NCBI GenBank assembly: GCA_024404655.1
Contig: JAKSPR010000040.1
Coordinates: 1 to 13,237 of the forward strand
Direction of reading: 5' to 3'
From: Clostridia bacterium
GTDB lineage: Bacteria; Bacillota; Clostridia; Oscillospirales; CAG-272
DNA length: 13,237 bases
This document shows positions 1-5,617 of this stretch, in pieces (positions within the stretch are counted from its first letter, which is position 1; each line of letters starts with the position of its first letter). The notes under the pieces were generated by a model that was given only the letters and a program-made list of their open reading frames with translations, did not search any database and had not been told where the DNA came from. Position numbers and translations under genes: made by a program.

Positions 1-13
1 TCTTCTCTTTTCG

Positions 14-53
14 GTTCCTTTTCTCTTTCGCAAGAAAGGAAGAGAAAAGGAAC
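14..53. repeat. Long inverted repeat downstream of speB
   Basis: A 12-bp arm (14-25, GTTCCTTTTCTC) is repeated in exact inverse at 42-53, with a further 4-bp inner stem (26-29 with 34-37) around a GCAA loop and a GGAA bulge. It lies about 50 bp past the speB stop codon and would fold in the spe transcript. It lacks the T-tract of an intrinsic terminator on either strand, so it may protect or process the 3' end, or be a repeat element that continues to the left of the window. The fold is certain; the function is inferred. Confidence 0.6.
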
Positions 54-100
54 AATCCTCCGGTTTGATCCCATCCGGCATCAAAAACCGTCGAAAAATG

Positions 101-961
101 TCACTTCTTCAAAATCGCCAGCATCAGTTCCCGCAGCGTCTTGCACGCACAGGCGGTCGAGGCTCCGCTGGCATCCAACAAGGGCGAAAGCTCGTTCACA
201 TCCGCAGCAACCAGATTCAGCTCTGCCACTTTACGGATGGCAGAGAGCAGATCATTGAACTGTACTCCGCCCGCTTCCGGCGTTCCCGTTCCGGGGAAGC
301 AGGAGGGATCAAGACAGTCAAGATCAATCGTGAAGTAGACGGGTGCTCCGCTCGCTTTCAATTCCGATACCACCGCATCCAGTCCGTCAAAGGAGAAGGG
401 GTGCATGTCCGTGTGGGCTTTCGCAAACCGGAATTCTTCCCGGTCGCCGCTGCGGATGCAGAACTGGTGGATCCGTCCGTCTCCCGTCAGATCGTAACAA
501 CGGCGGATGACACAGGCGTGACTGAACTGCACACCGAGATAGTCGTCCCGCAGGTCTGCATGCGCGTCAAAATGGATGATCTGCAGATCGGGGTATTTTT
601 TGACTGCCGCACGGACGGCACCGAGGGTCACAAGATGCTCGCCGCCGATGAGCAGCGGGAATTTTCCGTCGTCGAGAATGATCTGCGCACGCTCTTCGAT
701 CATCGCAAGCGCACGGTCGGGAGAACCGAAGGGCAGCTCAATGTCGCCGGAATCAAAGACCGCATAGTCCGTTAAGTCTTCGTCCTGATAGGGGCTGTAG
801 GTCTCAATGCCGTAGCTTTCGTGCCGCATGGCAGAGGGGCCGAGACGCGTCCCCGGACGGTAGCTCGTGGTCGAATCAAAGGGCGCGCCGAATAATACCA
901 GCTTTGCGTCTTCGTATTCGCTGTCACAGGCAATAAAGGTTTCAATGTTTGGCGTCAGCAT
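101..961 (-). CDS. speB: Agmatinase (ureohydrolase family)
   Basis: Cytosolic, manganese-dependent enzyme that hydrolyses agmatine to putrescine and urea. The 286-residue product matches the usual length of Firmicute SpeB (about 290). The ureohydrolase metal ligands are all visible: H109 in GGEH, D132/H134/D136 in FDAHAD, and D213/D215 in TIDLDCLDP. Two further family patterns are present: FDSTTSYRPG at 28-37 and a P-G-T-G-T-P-E segment near 224-229. I chose the ATG at 961 because GGAGGG lies 8 nt before it; a GTG six codons upstream would put that ribosome site inside the gene. The start overlaps the end of speE by 20 bp, so the two are probably translationally coupled. Arginase or another ureohydrolase is possible from motifs alone, but the adjacent arginine decarboxylase and spermidine synthase favour agmatinase. 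Confidence 0.93.
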   Translation of the reverse strand: MLTPNIETFIACDSEYEDAKLVLFGAPFDSTTSYRPGTRLGPSAMRHESYGIETYSPYQDEDLTDYAVFDSGDIELPFGSPDRALAMIEERAQIILDDGKFPLLIGGEHLVTLGAVRAAVKKYPDLQIIHFDAHADLRDDYLGVQFSHACVIRRCYDLTGDGRIHQFCIRSGDREEFRFAKAHTDMHPFSFDGLDAVVSELKASGAPVYFTIDLDCLDPSCFPGTGTPEAGGVQFNDLLSAIRKVAELNLVAADVNELSPLLDASGASTACACKTLRELMLAILKK

Positions 962-1820
962 CGGTGTTTCCCTCCACACTTTTCAGCATTTCTTCCAGGA
1001 AGGCAGGCAGACAGAAGGCACCTGTGTGCAGCCTCGTGGTGTAGTATTTTGTTTTGAGTCCGCGCTCCGTCCAGCGGGCAAAATCCGCATCGTCCACGGG
1101 ATGGTACTTCTTGCTTGCAAAACCGAAGAGCCAGTAGCCGGCGGCATAGGTCGGAATGTGCGCCTGATAGACACGGCTGATCGGGAAAGTCTCCGCAATG
1201 CGCTTGTGGCTGCGGCGCATGGCTTCCGCGTCTTCGCTGAAGAAGGGACTGCCTTGCTGATTCACAAGAATACCGTCTTCTTTGAGGGCGTTGTAGCAGT
1301 TGCCGTAGAATTCTTTCGTAAAGAGACCTTCGGAGGGACCGAAGGGGTCGTTGGAATCCACGATGATGATGTCGTATTTGTTCTGGAACCGGCGCACATA
1401 CTTGAGGGCGTTGCCGTAGGAAATGCTGACACGGGGGTCGTCCAGACGGCAGGCGTTTTCGGGAAGATAGGTGCGGCAGGCGTCCACGACCATGGGATCA
1501 AGCTCTACAAGCTCGATGGTTTCAATGCCGTTGTAGCGGGTGAGCTCTTTGACGACACCGCCGTCACCGGCACCGATCACAAGGATGTTGCGGGGATTGG
1601 GGTGAACCGCCATCGGGACGTGGGTAATCATTTCGTCGTAGATGAATTCGTCGCGCTCGGTCAGCATGACATTGCCGTTGAGGACGAGCATTTTGCCGAA
1701 TTCAGGAGTTTCAAAGATGTCGATGCGCTGATATTCGCTCTCGGCGGTGTATAAATGGCGGTTGACACGGACGCTGTGCTGAACGTCCGGCGTGTGAAAT
1801 TCGCTGAACCAGAATTCCAT
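942..1820 (-). CDS. speE: Spermidine synthase (polyamine aminopropyltransferase)
   Basis: Transfers an aminopropyl group from decarboxylated S-adenosylmethionine to putrescine, giving spermidine and methylthioadenosine. The 292-residue protein has the small N-terminal beta domain (MEFWFSE... to about residue 60), then the Rossmann-like domain with the nucleotide loop IGAGDGG (82-88), acidic ELVELDP (103-109) and the catalytic segment VDSNDPFGP (154-162) with D155 and D158. Family members usually read DST(D/E)P here; Asn replaces Thr. The later IPTYAAGYW (222-230) also matches the family. The ATG at 1820 is preferred: AAGAAAGGA lies 12 nt before it, whereas an in-frame TTG at 1832 is almost on top of that site. 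It follows speA after about 90 bp and overlaps speB. No SAM decarboxylase gene (speD) is in the window. Thermospermine or other aminopropyl acceptors cannot be excluded. Confidence 0.93.
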   Translation of the reverse strand: MEFWFSEFHTPDVQHSVRVNRHLYTAESEYQRIDIFETPEFGKMLVLNGNVMLTERDEFIYDEMITHVPMAVHPNPRNILVIGAGDGGVVKELTRYNGIETIELVELDPMVVDACRTYLPENACRLDDPRVSISYGNALKYVRRFQNKYDIIIVDSNDPFGPSEGLFTKEFYGNCYNALKEDGILVNQQGSPFFSEDAEAMRRSHKRIAETFPISRVYQAHIPTYAAGYWLFGFASKKYHPVDDADFARWTERGLKTKYYTTRLHTGAFCLPAFLEEMLKSVEGNTDADAKH

Positions 1821-1854
1821 AATAAATTTCAATCCTTTCTTCCGGCGACTACAT

Positions 1855-1872
1855 CGCCGCGGCAGCGCGGCG
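1855..1872 (-). other. GC-only hairpin between speA and speE
   Basis: Minus-strand transcript reads CGCCGCG, loop CTGC, CGCGGCG: a perfect 7-bp all-GC stem in the 90-nt gap between the speA stop and the speE start. No T-tract follows, so it is not an obvious terminator. Such intercistronic hairpins can set relative mRNA stability or slow polymerase; that role is inferred. Confidence 0.5.
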
Positions 1873-1909
1873 CGTCAAAACTTTCGGAGGGGGGCTGACG
1901 CCGTGACTA

Positions 1910-3370
1910 TTATTCTTTCATAACATTCAACCGAAGCACCAGCGGATCCTCCGGACCCGTCATACTGCAGCCCTTGACTTTCGCGTATTCAATATAATCC
2001 AGTATCTCATCCGTGATCTTCTCACCGGGTGCCAGAATCGGGATTCCCGGAGGGTAACACATGACAAATTCACTGCATATCCGCCCTCTCGATGCGCGCA
2101 GCGGCACGCTCTCCTTCTCTGCGTAGAACGCCTCCTGCGGGCTATATACCACCGTCGGTGCGATATACTCCTGATTGAGCAGTCCCGATCCATCTGTCTG
2201 GAATCTTCTTCTGATCTCCGCCAGAGCACTGACGAGCCGTTCTACCTCCTGCGTTCTGTCGCCAAGAGAAACATACGCGAGAATATTACCGATATCACCG
2301 AACTCGATCTGGATATCGTACTCATCACGGAGCAGATCATAAACCTCGATGCCCGCAAGACCGATATCTCTTGTATGGACGCTGAGTTTTGTCACGTCGA
2401 AATCGAACACGGAGTCATGGTTGATGAGCTCTCTGCCGAATGCGTAATATCCGCCGATCTCATTGATCTCCCGTCTTGCGTACTCCGCCATATTTGCGAC
2501 CTGTGCGAAAACCTTATCTCCGCGGAGGGCGAGGTTCTTTCTGCTGATATCAAGGCTGGACGTGAGCAGGTAGCTGCCCGACGTGGTCTGGGTCAGGTTG
2601 ATGATCTGTCTGACGTAATCTGTACGGATACCGGGACCTGTGAGCAGGAAACTGGACTGGGTCAGGCTTCCTCCGCTCTTATGCATGGAAACGGCTGCCA
2701 TATCTGCGCCTGCCTCCATGGCGGTCACGGGGAAATTATCACCGAAATAGAAATGCGTTCCGTGTGCCTCATCGACGAGGCACAGCATACCTGCGTTATG
2801 CGCCATCTGCACGATGGTGCGCAGATCGGAGCAGATACCGTAATATGTGGGGTTATTGACGAGCACGGCGACGGCCTTGGGATGTTCAAGGATGGCTCTC
2901 TGGACGTCTGCTCTCTCCATACCGAGGGAGATACCGAGTTTACCGTCCACGTCAGGGTTGACGTAAACGGGGATCGCGCCGCAGAGGACAAGGGCATTGA
3001 TGACACTTCTATGGACGTTTCTGGGCAGGATGATCTCATCGCCGCGTTTACATGCGGTCAGCACCATGCTCTGCACGGCGCTTGTGGTGCCTCCCACCAT
3101 GAGGAATGCGTGATTTGCGCCGAACGCATCGGCGGCGAGAGCCTCCGCCTCACGGATGACGGAAACGGGCTGGCAGAGATTATCCAGCGGTTTCATACTA
3201 TTGACGTCGATGCTGACGCAGCGTTCTCCTAAAAACTGGGTGAGTTCCGGGTTGCCGCGTCCGCGCTTATGACCGGGGACATCGAATGGAACGACGCGCA
3301 TCTGCCGGAAGCGCTCCAGCGCTTCATGGATGGGTGCCCGTTCCTGATTCAGACTGTATTGTCTTTTCAT
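1910..3370 (-). CDS. speA: Arginine decarboxylase, aminotransferase-fold Orn/Lys/Arg decarboxylase family
   Basis: PLP-dependent cytosolic enzyme that decarboxylates an amino acid; here most likely arginine to agmatine, because agmatinase and spermidine synthase follow in the same operon. The 486-residue product has the length of the Bacillus SpeA/YaaO type (about 480-490) rather than the much larger Gram-negative decarboxylases. Visible motifs: VPGHKRG (31-37), MVGGTTSAVQ (91-100) of the cofactor site, VDEAHG (199-204) with D200 and H203, and SMHKSGGSLTQSS (228-240) with the Schiff-base lysine K231. YPPGIPILAPG lies near the C-terminus, as in the family. The ATG at 3370 is chosen because AGAGGCGG lies just upstream and homologues begin near this point; the frame is open for 23 codons further, but that stretch overlaps the leader terminator. 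Lysine or ornithine specificity cannot be ruled out from motifs. Confidence 0.9.
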   Translation of the reverse strand: MKRQYSLNQERAPIHEALERFRQMRVVPFDVPGHKRGRGNPELTQFLGERCVSIDVNSMKPLDNLCQPVSVIREAEALAADAFGANHAFLMVGGTTSAVQSMVLTACKRGDEIILPRNVHRSVINALVLCGAIPVYVNPDVDGKLGISLGMERADVQRAILEHPKAVAVLVNNPTYYGICSDLRTIVQMAHNAGMLCLVDEAHGTHFYFGDNFPVTAMEAGADMAAVSMHKSGGSLTQSSFLLTGPGIRTDYVRQIINLTQTTSGSYLLTSSLDISRKNLALRGDKVFAQVANMAEYARREINEIGGYYAFGRELINHDSVFDFDVTKLSVHTRDIGLAGIEVYDLLRDEYDIQIEFGDIGNILAYVSLGDRTQEVERLVSALAEIRRRFQTDGSGLLNQEYIAPTVVYSPQEAFYAEKESVPLRASRGRICSEFVMCYPPGIPILAPGEKITDEILDYIEYAKVKGCSMTGPEDPLVLRLNVMKE

Positions 3371-3393
3371 ATAGCCGCCTCTTTTCCCGGTAC

Positions 3394-3431
3394 AAAAAAG
3401 AAAACGCAGGACTGTTCTGCACAGCCTGCGT
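3394..3431 (-). terminator. Intrinsic terminator / attenuator in the spe leader
   Basis: In the minus-strand transcript ACGCAGG-CTGT pairs with ACAG-T-CCTGCGT around loop GCAGA (11 bp with one bulged base), followed directly by TTTTCTTTTTT. This is a textbook Rho-independent terminator, yet it lies 24 nt upstream of the speA start and within the same transcript as the promoter at 3870-3899. Its 3' T-tract sits immediately before the speA ribosome site. The placement says that read-through into speA is conditional. It could instead end an independent small RNA made from the same promoter. Confidence 0.82.
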
Positions 3432-3437
3432 CCGGTC

Positions 3438-3466
3438 ATCCTGATAGTTTTCCCCGAAAAAAGGAT
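3438..3466 (-). other. Small hairpin preceding the attenuator terminator
   Basis: ATCCT (minus strand, from 3466) pairs with AGGAT (ending 3438), with an inner TTTTC/GAAAA stem of 5 bp around GGG. It lies between the stop of the short Arg-rich frame and the terminator, the place where a pause or alternative hairpin would sit in an attenuator. The pairing is weak and AU-rich, and the role is inferred. Confidence 0.35.
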
Positions 3467-3481
3467 TCACCTTCCCCGTCT

Positions 3482-3514
3482 CTATGATCTGGGTCGGCAC
3501 CGTTTTTCCCTCAT
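3482..3514 (-). CDS. Candidate Arg-rich leader peptide (MREKRCRPRS)
   Basis: A 10-codon frame, ATG to TAG, with AAGGA 4 nt before the ATG. Four of ten residues are arginine (codons AGG, CGG, CGA, AGA), with lysine and cysteine also present. These arginine codons differ from the CGC/CGT that dominate the neighbouring genes, which would favour ribosome slowing. It lies about 50 nt upstream of the leader terminator and 112 nt upstream of the gene for an arginine-consuming enzyme. Leader peptides of this kind regulate amino-acid operons by attenuation, and the ornithine-sensing SpeFL peptide of Escherichia coli controls a decarboxylase gene. Whether it is translated is unknown: a frame this short with a ribosome site can arise by chance. 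Confidence 0.45.
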   Translation of the reverse strand: MREKRCRPRS

Positions 3515-3869
3515 TTTTTCCTTGCCTCTGTTCCGGGGACCTTGGGATCATGCGGGATACGGTTTCTCTTTATTTCGGAATCTGCGGAGAAGAGTCTATA
3601 TAGCAATTACACACTTTTACTACTCTTATTGACCATTTCACAAGTCTGCGCGGCGTTTACTTATTTGGGTACCGTCGTACATTTCGGTTATAAAGTAACC
3701 AACTCATAAAATTGAGCTTTGAACTCAATCAATAAGGCTGCCAAAGGCTGCCTAAATCGGCATTGGACCCGGCTGTCCGTGTGGCCTTGACCCTTCGATC
3801 GGGTGGTCCATGAATAATCACTTCTATAGACTTTTTGGTCTCTGACTTTTTGTCTTAGTAAGCACTGTG

Positions 3870-3899
3870 ATTATAACATAAAAAGATGGATTTTGTCAA
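3870..3899 (-). promoter_or_regulatory. Consensus promoter of the spe operon
   Basis: Reading the minus strand, TTGACA (3899-3894), an 18-bp spacer and TATAAT (3875-3870): both hexamers match the housekeeping sigma consensus exactly. The start of transcription should fall near 3863. No other gene lies leftward before speA, so this promoter most likely drives the polyamine operon through the long leader. Such a strong promoter fits control by attenuation rather than by initiation. Confidence 0.85.
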
Positions 3900-3960
3900 G
3901 AGGGAAAATAAAAAATCATTTTATATGGGGGAAAAGCAGTGTTACCGTTTGATTGAGGTT

Positions 3961-4014
3961 CTGCCCTCGGCTGAATTTCTGCCCTCGGCTGAATTTCTGC
4001 CCTCGGCCGGGTTC
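3961..4014. repeat. Three tandem 18-bp units
   Basis: CTGCCCTCGGCTGAATTT occurs at 3961-3978 and again, identically, at 3979-3996. A third unit at 3997-4014 keeps CTGCCCTCGG and then diverges into the 120-bp repeat that starts there. CTGCCCTCGG also opens the second long repeat copy at 4155. There is no spacer between units, so this is a tandem expansion of the repeat's 5' end, not a CRISPR array. Confidence 0.9.
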
Positions 4015-4113
4015 TGACTTCGTCCGGCTTTTGTGGGGTGACCGGCAAGGGCTTTGCGGTCGCCCTTGCAGGCTTCGCACGCTGCGCGGATCATTCTATT
4101 TTGATTCATGTTG
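3994..4113. repeat. 120-bp intergenic direct repeat, copy 1
   Basis: Direct repeat of 4152-4271 at an offset of 158 bp. Positions 4026-4089 (64 bp) are identical in both copies; the flanks carry about ten substitutions. Inside, GCAAGGGC (4045-4052) pairs with GCCCTTGC (4062-4069), and GACCG (4040-4044) could pair instead with CGGTC (4057-4061), so two mutually exclusive hairpins are possible. The copy is non-coding as judged by frame: the offset is not a multiple of three, so the same DNA is read differently in each copy. Confidence 0.9.
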
Positions 4114-4151
4114 GCAGGGGACGGTTACTGTCCGGGTGGGGATTTACAGCT

Positions 4152-4271
4152 TTTCTGCCCTCGGCCGGGTTTTGGCTTCGTCTGGCTTTTGTGGGGTGAC
4201 CGGCAAGGGCTTTGCGGTCGCCCTTGCAGGCTTCGCACGCTGCGCGGGGAGTTCTATCTTGATTTATGCTG
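4152..4271. repeat. 120-bp intergenic direct repeat, copy 2
   Basis: Second copy of the element at 3994-4113. The hairpin GCCGG...CCGGC of copy 1 becomes GCCGG...CTGGC here (C4025 to T4183), which keeps pairing as G-U. This is compatible with, but does not prove, selection on an RNA fold. The 145 bp that follow (4272-4416) are G-rich; I see no gene there, only a possible weak stem GCAATA/TATTGC at about 4375-4406. Confidence 0.88.
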
Positions 4272-4416
4272 TTATTGGAATATGGGCGGGAGTGGTAACT
4301 GTTTGGCGGGAAGTCGGTTTATGCGGAACAGGGGGCATGGGGTGTTTTGAGGCGGGCGGTCTTCCGTCCGGCGGGCAATACATAAATGTAAATTTTTTTA
4401 TTGCTCTCCATGTCCC

Positions 4417-4445
4417 TTGACATTGCTTTGCGGTTACGGTATAAT
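4417..4445 (+). promoter_or_regulatory. Consensus promoter of the MoxR-DUF58-transglutaminase operon
   Basis: TTGACA (4417-4422), a 17-bp spacer and TATAAT (4440-4445): a perfect housekeeping promoter. Transcription should begin near 4452, giving an untranslated leader of about 90 nt before the ATG at 4544. No terminator is visible in that leader or between the three genes that follow, so it probably drives all three. Confidence 0.88.
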
Positions 4446-4543
4446 AATAACAATCAGATTTCTGTTTTTCACGCAGAAACCGTCAATATGCACACAACAA
4501 TACGGAAAAGTTTCATCATTTTGCCGCAAGGAAAGGGTACAAT

Positions 4544-5599
4544 ATGAACACCGAAACCACGGACACCCAAGCAGTCACAGAAGAAGAGGCTCCCGTCCGC
4601 GCAAAGAACGAGGATCCCGCAAAGACGCCTCTTTACGATGCCGCCGCAGGCCTTGTCAAAGAGATCGAAAAGGTCGTCATCGGTAAGCACCGTGAGGTCG
4701 TTTTACTGGTCACTGCCATGCTGTCCGGCGGTCATGTGCTGATCGAGGACGTCCCCGGTGTCGGTAAGACCACTCTTGCCGCAGCGCTGGCATCTGCTGC
4801 AGGGCTCCGCTTCAAGCGTGCGCAGTTCACTCCCGACGTCATGGCCTCCGACATCACCGGTTTCAACATCTACAACCGCCAGACCGAGAATTTTGAATTC
4901 CGGGAAGGTCTTGTCATGACCAACATCCTGCTGGCAGACGAAATCAACCGTGCTTCACCGAAGACCCAGTCCTCCCTTCTGGAATCCATGGAAGAATCCA
5001 AAGTCACCGTGGACGGTGTGACCTATCCGATCCCCGATCCGTTCTTCGTCATTGCGACCCAGAACCCCACGGGTTTTGTCGGCACCTATCCGCTGCCCGA
5101 AGCACAGCTGGACCGTTTCACCGTCAAAATCTCCCTCGGCTATCCGCTGCCGGATGAGGAAATCGCCGTTCTGCGCGACAGAAAGAATGCAAATCCTCTG
5201 GACGCTGTCAAGGCTGCCGCCGACCCTGCATCCATTCTGGCCCTGAAAGCGGCCTGCGCCGATGTTCATGTGGACACCGCCATCTATGCCTACATTGTCA
5301 AGCTGGCAGGAGTGACGAGAAAGCATCCGTCCCTTGCCCTCGGTGCCAGCCCCCGTGCGTCTCTGGCGCTGACCCGTATGGCACAGGCTTATGCCTTCAT
5401 GAACCGCCGGGACTATGTCTCCCCGGAGGACGTCAACGCCATTTTCGTCAACACCATCGCTCACCGTGTCATCCTGCGTCAGGAAGCGAAGCTGCAGCGT
5501 CTGACTGCCGAAAATATCCTGCGTGACATCCTGCGCTCCACCGATGTTCCCTACGTCGGCAGCCGCGCAAAGCCCGGTGTGGAAACCGACGCCGAATAA
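4544..5599 (+). CDS. MoxR-family AAA+ ATPase
   Basis: Cytosolic chaperone-like ATPase of the MoxR branch, 351 residues. Walker A is EDVPGVGKT (68-76, K75), Walker B is LLADEIN (129-135, D132/E133), sensor 1 lies in ATQNP (171-175, N174), the family motif LPEAQLDRF (184-192) follows, and sensor 2 is GASPRAS (267-273, R271). The first 35 residues are acidic and low in complexity, an extension before the core that begins near IEKVVIGKH. The start has a clear ribosome site AAGGAAAGGG 6 nt upstream. It heads an operon with a DUF58 protein (18 bp on) and a transglutaminase-domain protein, the usual partners of MoxR. In that setting the ATPase is thought to remodel or activate its partners; known cases include activation of metalloproteins and envelope processes. 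The target here is unknown. Confidence 0.93.
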   Translation: MNTETTDTQAVTEEEAPVRAKNEDPAKTPLYDAAAGLVKEIEKVVIGKHREVVLLVTAMLSGGHVLIEDVPGVGKTTLAAALASAAGLRFKRAQFTPDVMASDITGFNIYNRQTENFEFREGLVMTNILLADEINRASPKTQSSLLESMEESKVTVDGVTYPIPDPFFVIATQNPTGFVGTYPLPEAQLDRFTVKISLGYPLPDEEIAVLRDRKNANPLDAVKAAADPASILALKAACADVHVDTAIYAYIVKLAGVTRKHPSLALGASPRASLALTRMAQAYAFMNRRDYVSPEDVNAIFVNTIAHRVILRQEAKLQRLTAENILRDILRSTDVPYVGSRAKPGVETDAE

Positions 5600-5617
5600 G
5601 CGGGCGGTCACAGCATC

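Larger units (their letters stand above)
3371..3863 (-). promoter_or_regulatory. Long structured 5' leader of the speA-speE-speB operon
   Basis: About 490 nt separate the predicted transcription start from the speA ATG. In transcript order I see: a possible closing stem (3857-3865 with 3653-3661, 8 of 9 pairs); a three-way junction closed by TGGACC/GGTCCA (3805-3810 with 3764-3769) and holding hairpins ACCC/GGGT (3801-3804 with 3790-3793) and GGC/GCC (3784-3786 with 3771-3773); two direct copies of GGCAGCCT (3752-3745, 3742-3735); hairpin ATTGAG/CTCAAT; hairpin GGTTA/TAACC; then the Arg-rich short frame and terminator. I do not recognise a known riboswitch class: there is no T-box consensus, and no lysine, SAM or glycine riboswitch core. 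The first roughly 215 nt might be a separate small RNA. Structure is seen by eye, not calculated. Confidence 0.55.

Noticed and set aside
1..60. Intrinsic terminator of the spe operon
   Set aside because: The inverted repeat is long but has no T-tract on either strand, so it is listed as a repeat rather than a terminator.
867..1754. A 295-codon open frame on the plus strand
   Set aside because: Antisense shadow of speE and the start of speB, both of which carry clear catalytic motifs and ribosome sites.
2375..3232. A 285-codon open frame on the plus strand
   Set aside because: Antisense shadow of speA; no ribosome site and a His/Cys/Asp-rich composition typical of reverse reading.
3324..3551. 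A 75-codon frame overlapping the start of speA
   Set aside because: No ribosome site before its ATG, it reads through the terminator hairpin and into speA in another frame, and it resembles no known protein.
3600..3630. AAGAGTAGTA in the spe leader (minus strand, 3627-3618), as at the start of many T-box riboswitches
   Set aside because: The invariant T-box loop (AGGGTGGNACCGCG) is absent downstream and the terminator has no matching antiterminator, so the resemblance is probably chance.
3961..4271. Possible CRISPR array
   Set aside because: The 18-bp units have no spacers, only three copies exist, and the long repeat occurs just twice; no cas gene is present.
3953..4420. A 155-codon open frame through the intergenic repeats
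   Set aside because: The two repeat copies are read in different frames because their offset (158 bp) is not a multiple of three, no ribosome site precedes it, and the product is low in complexity.
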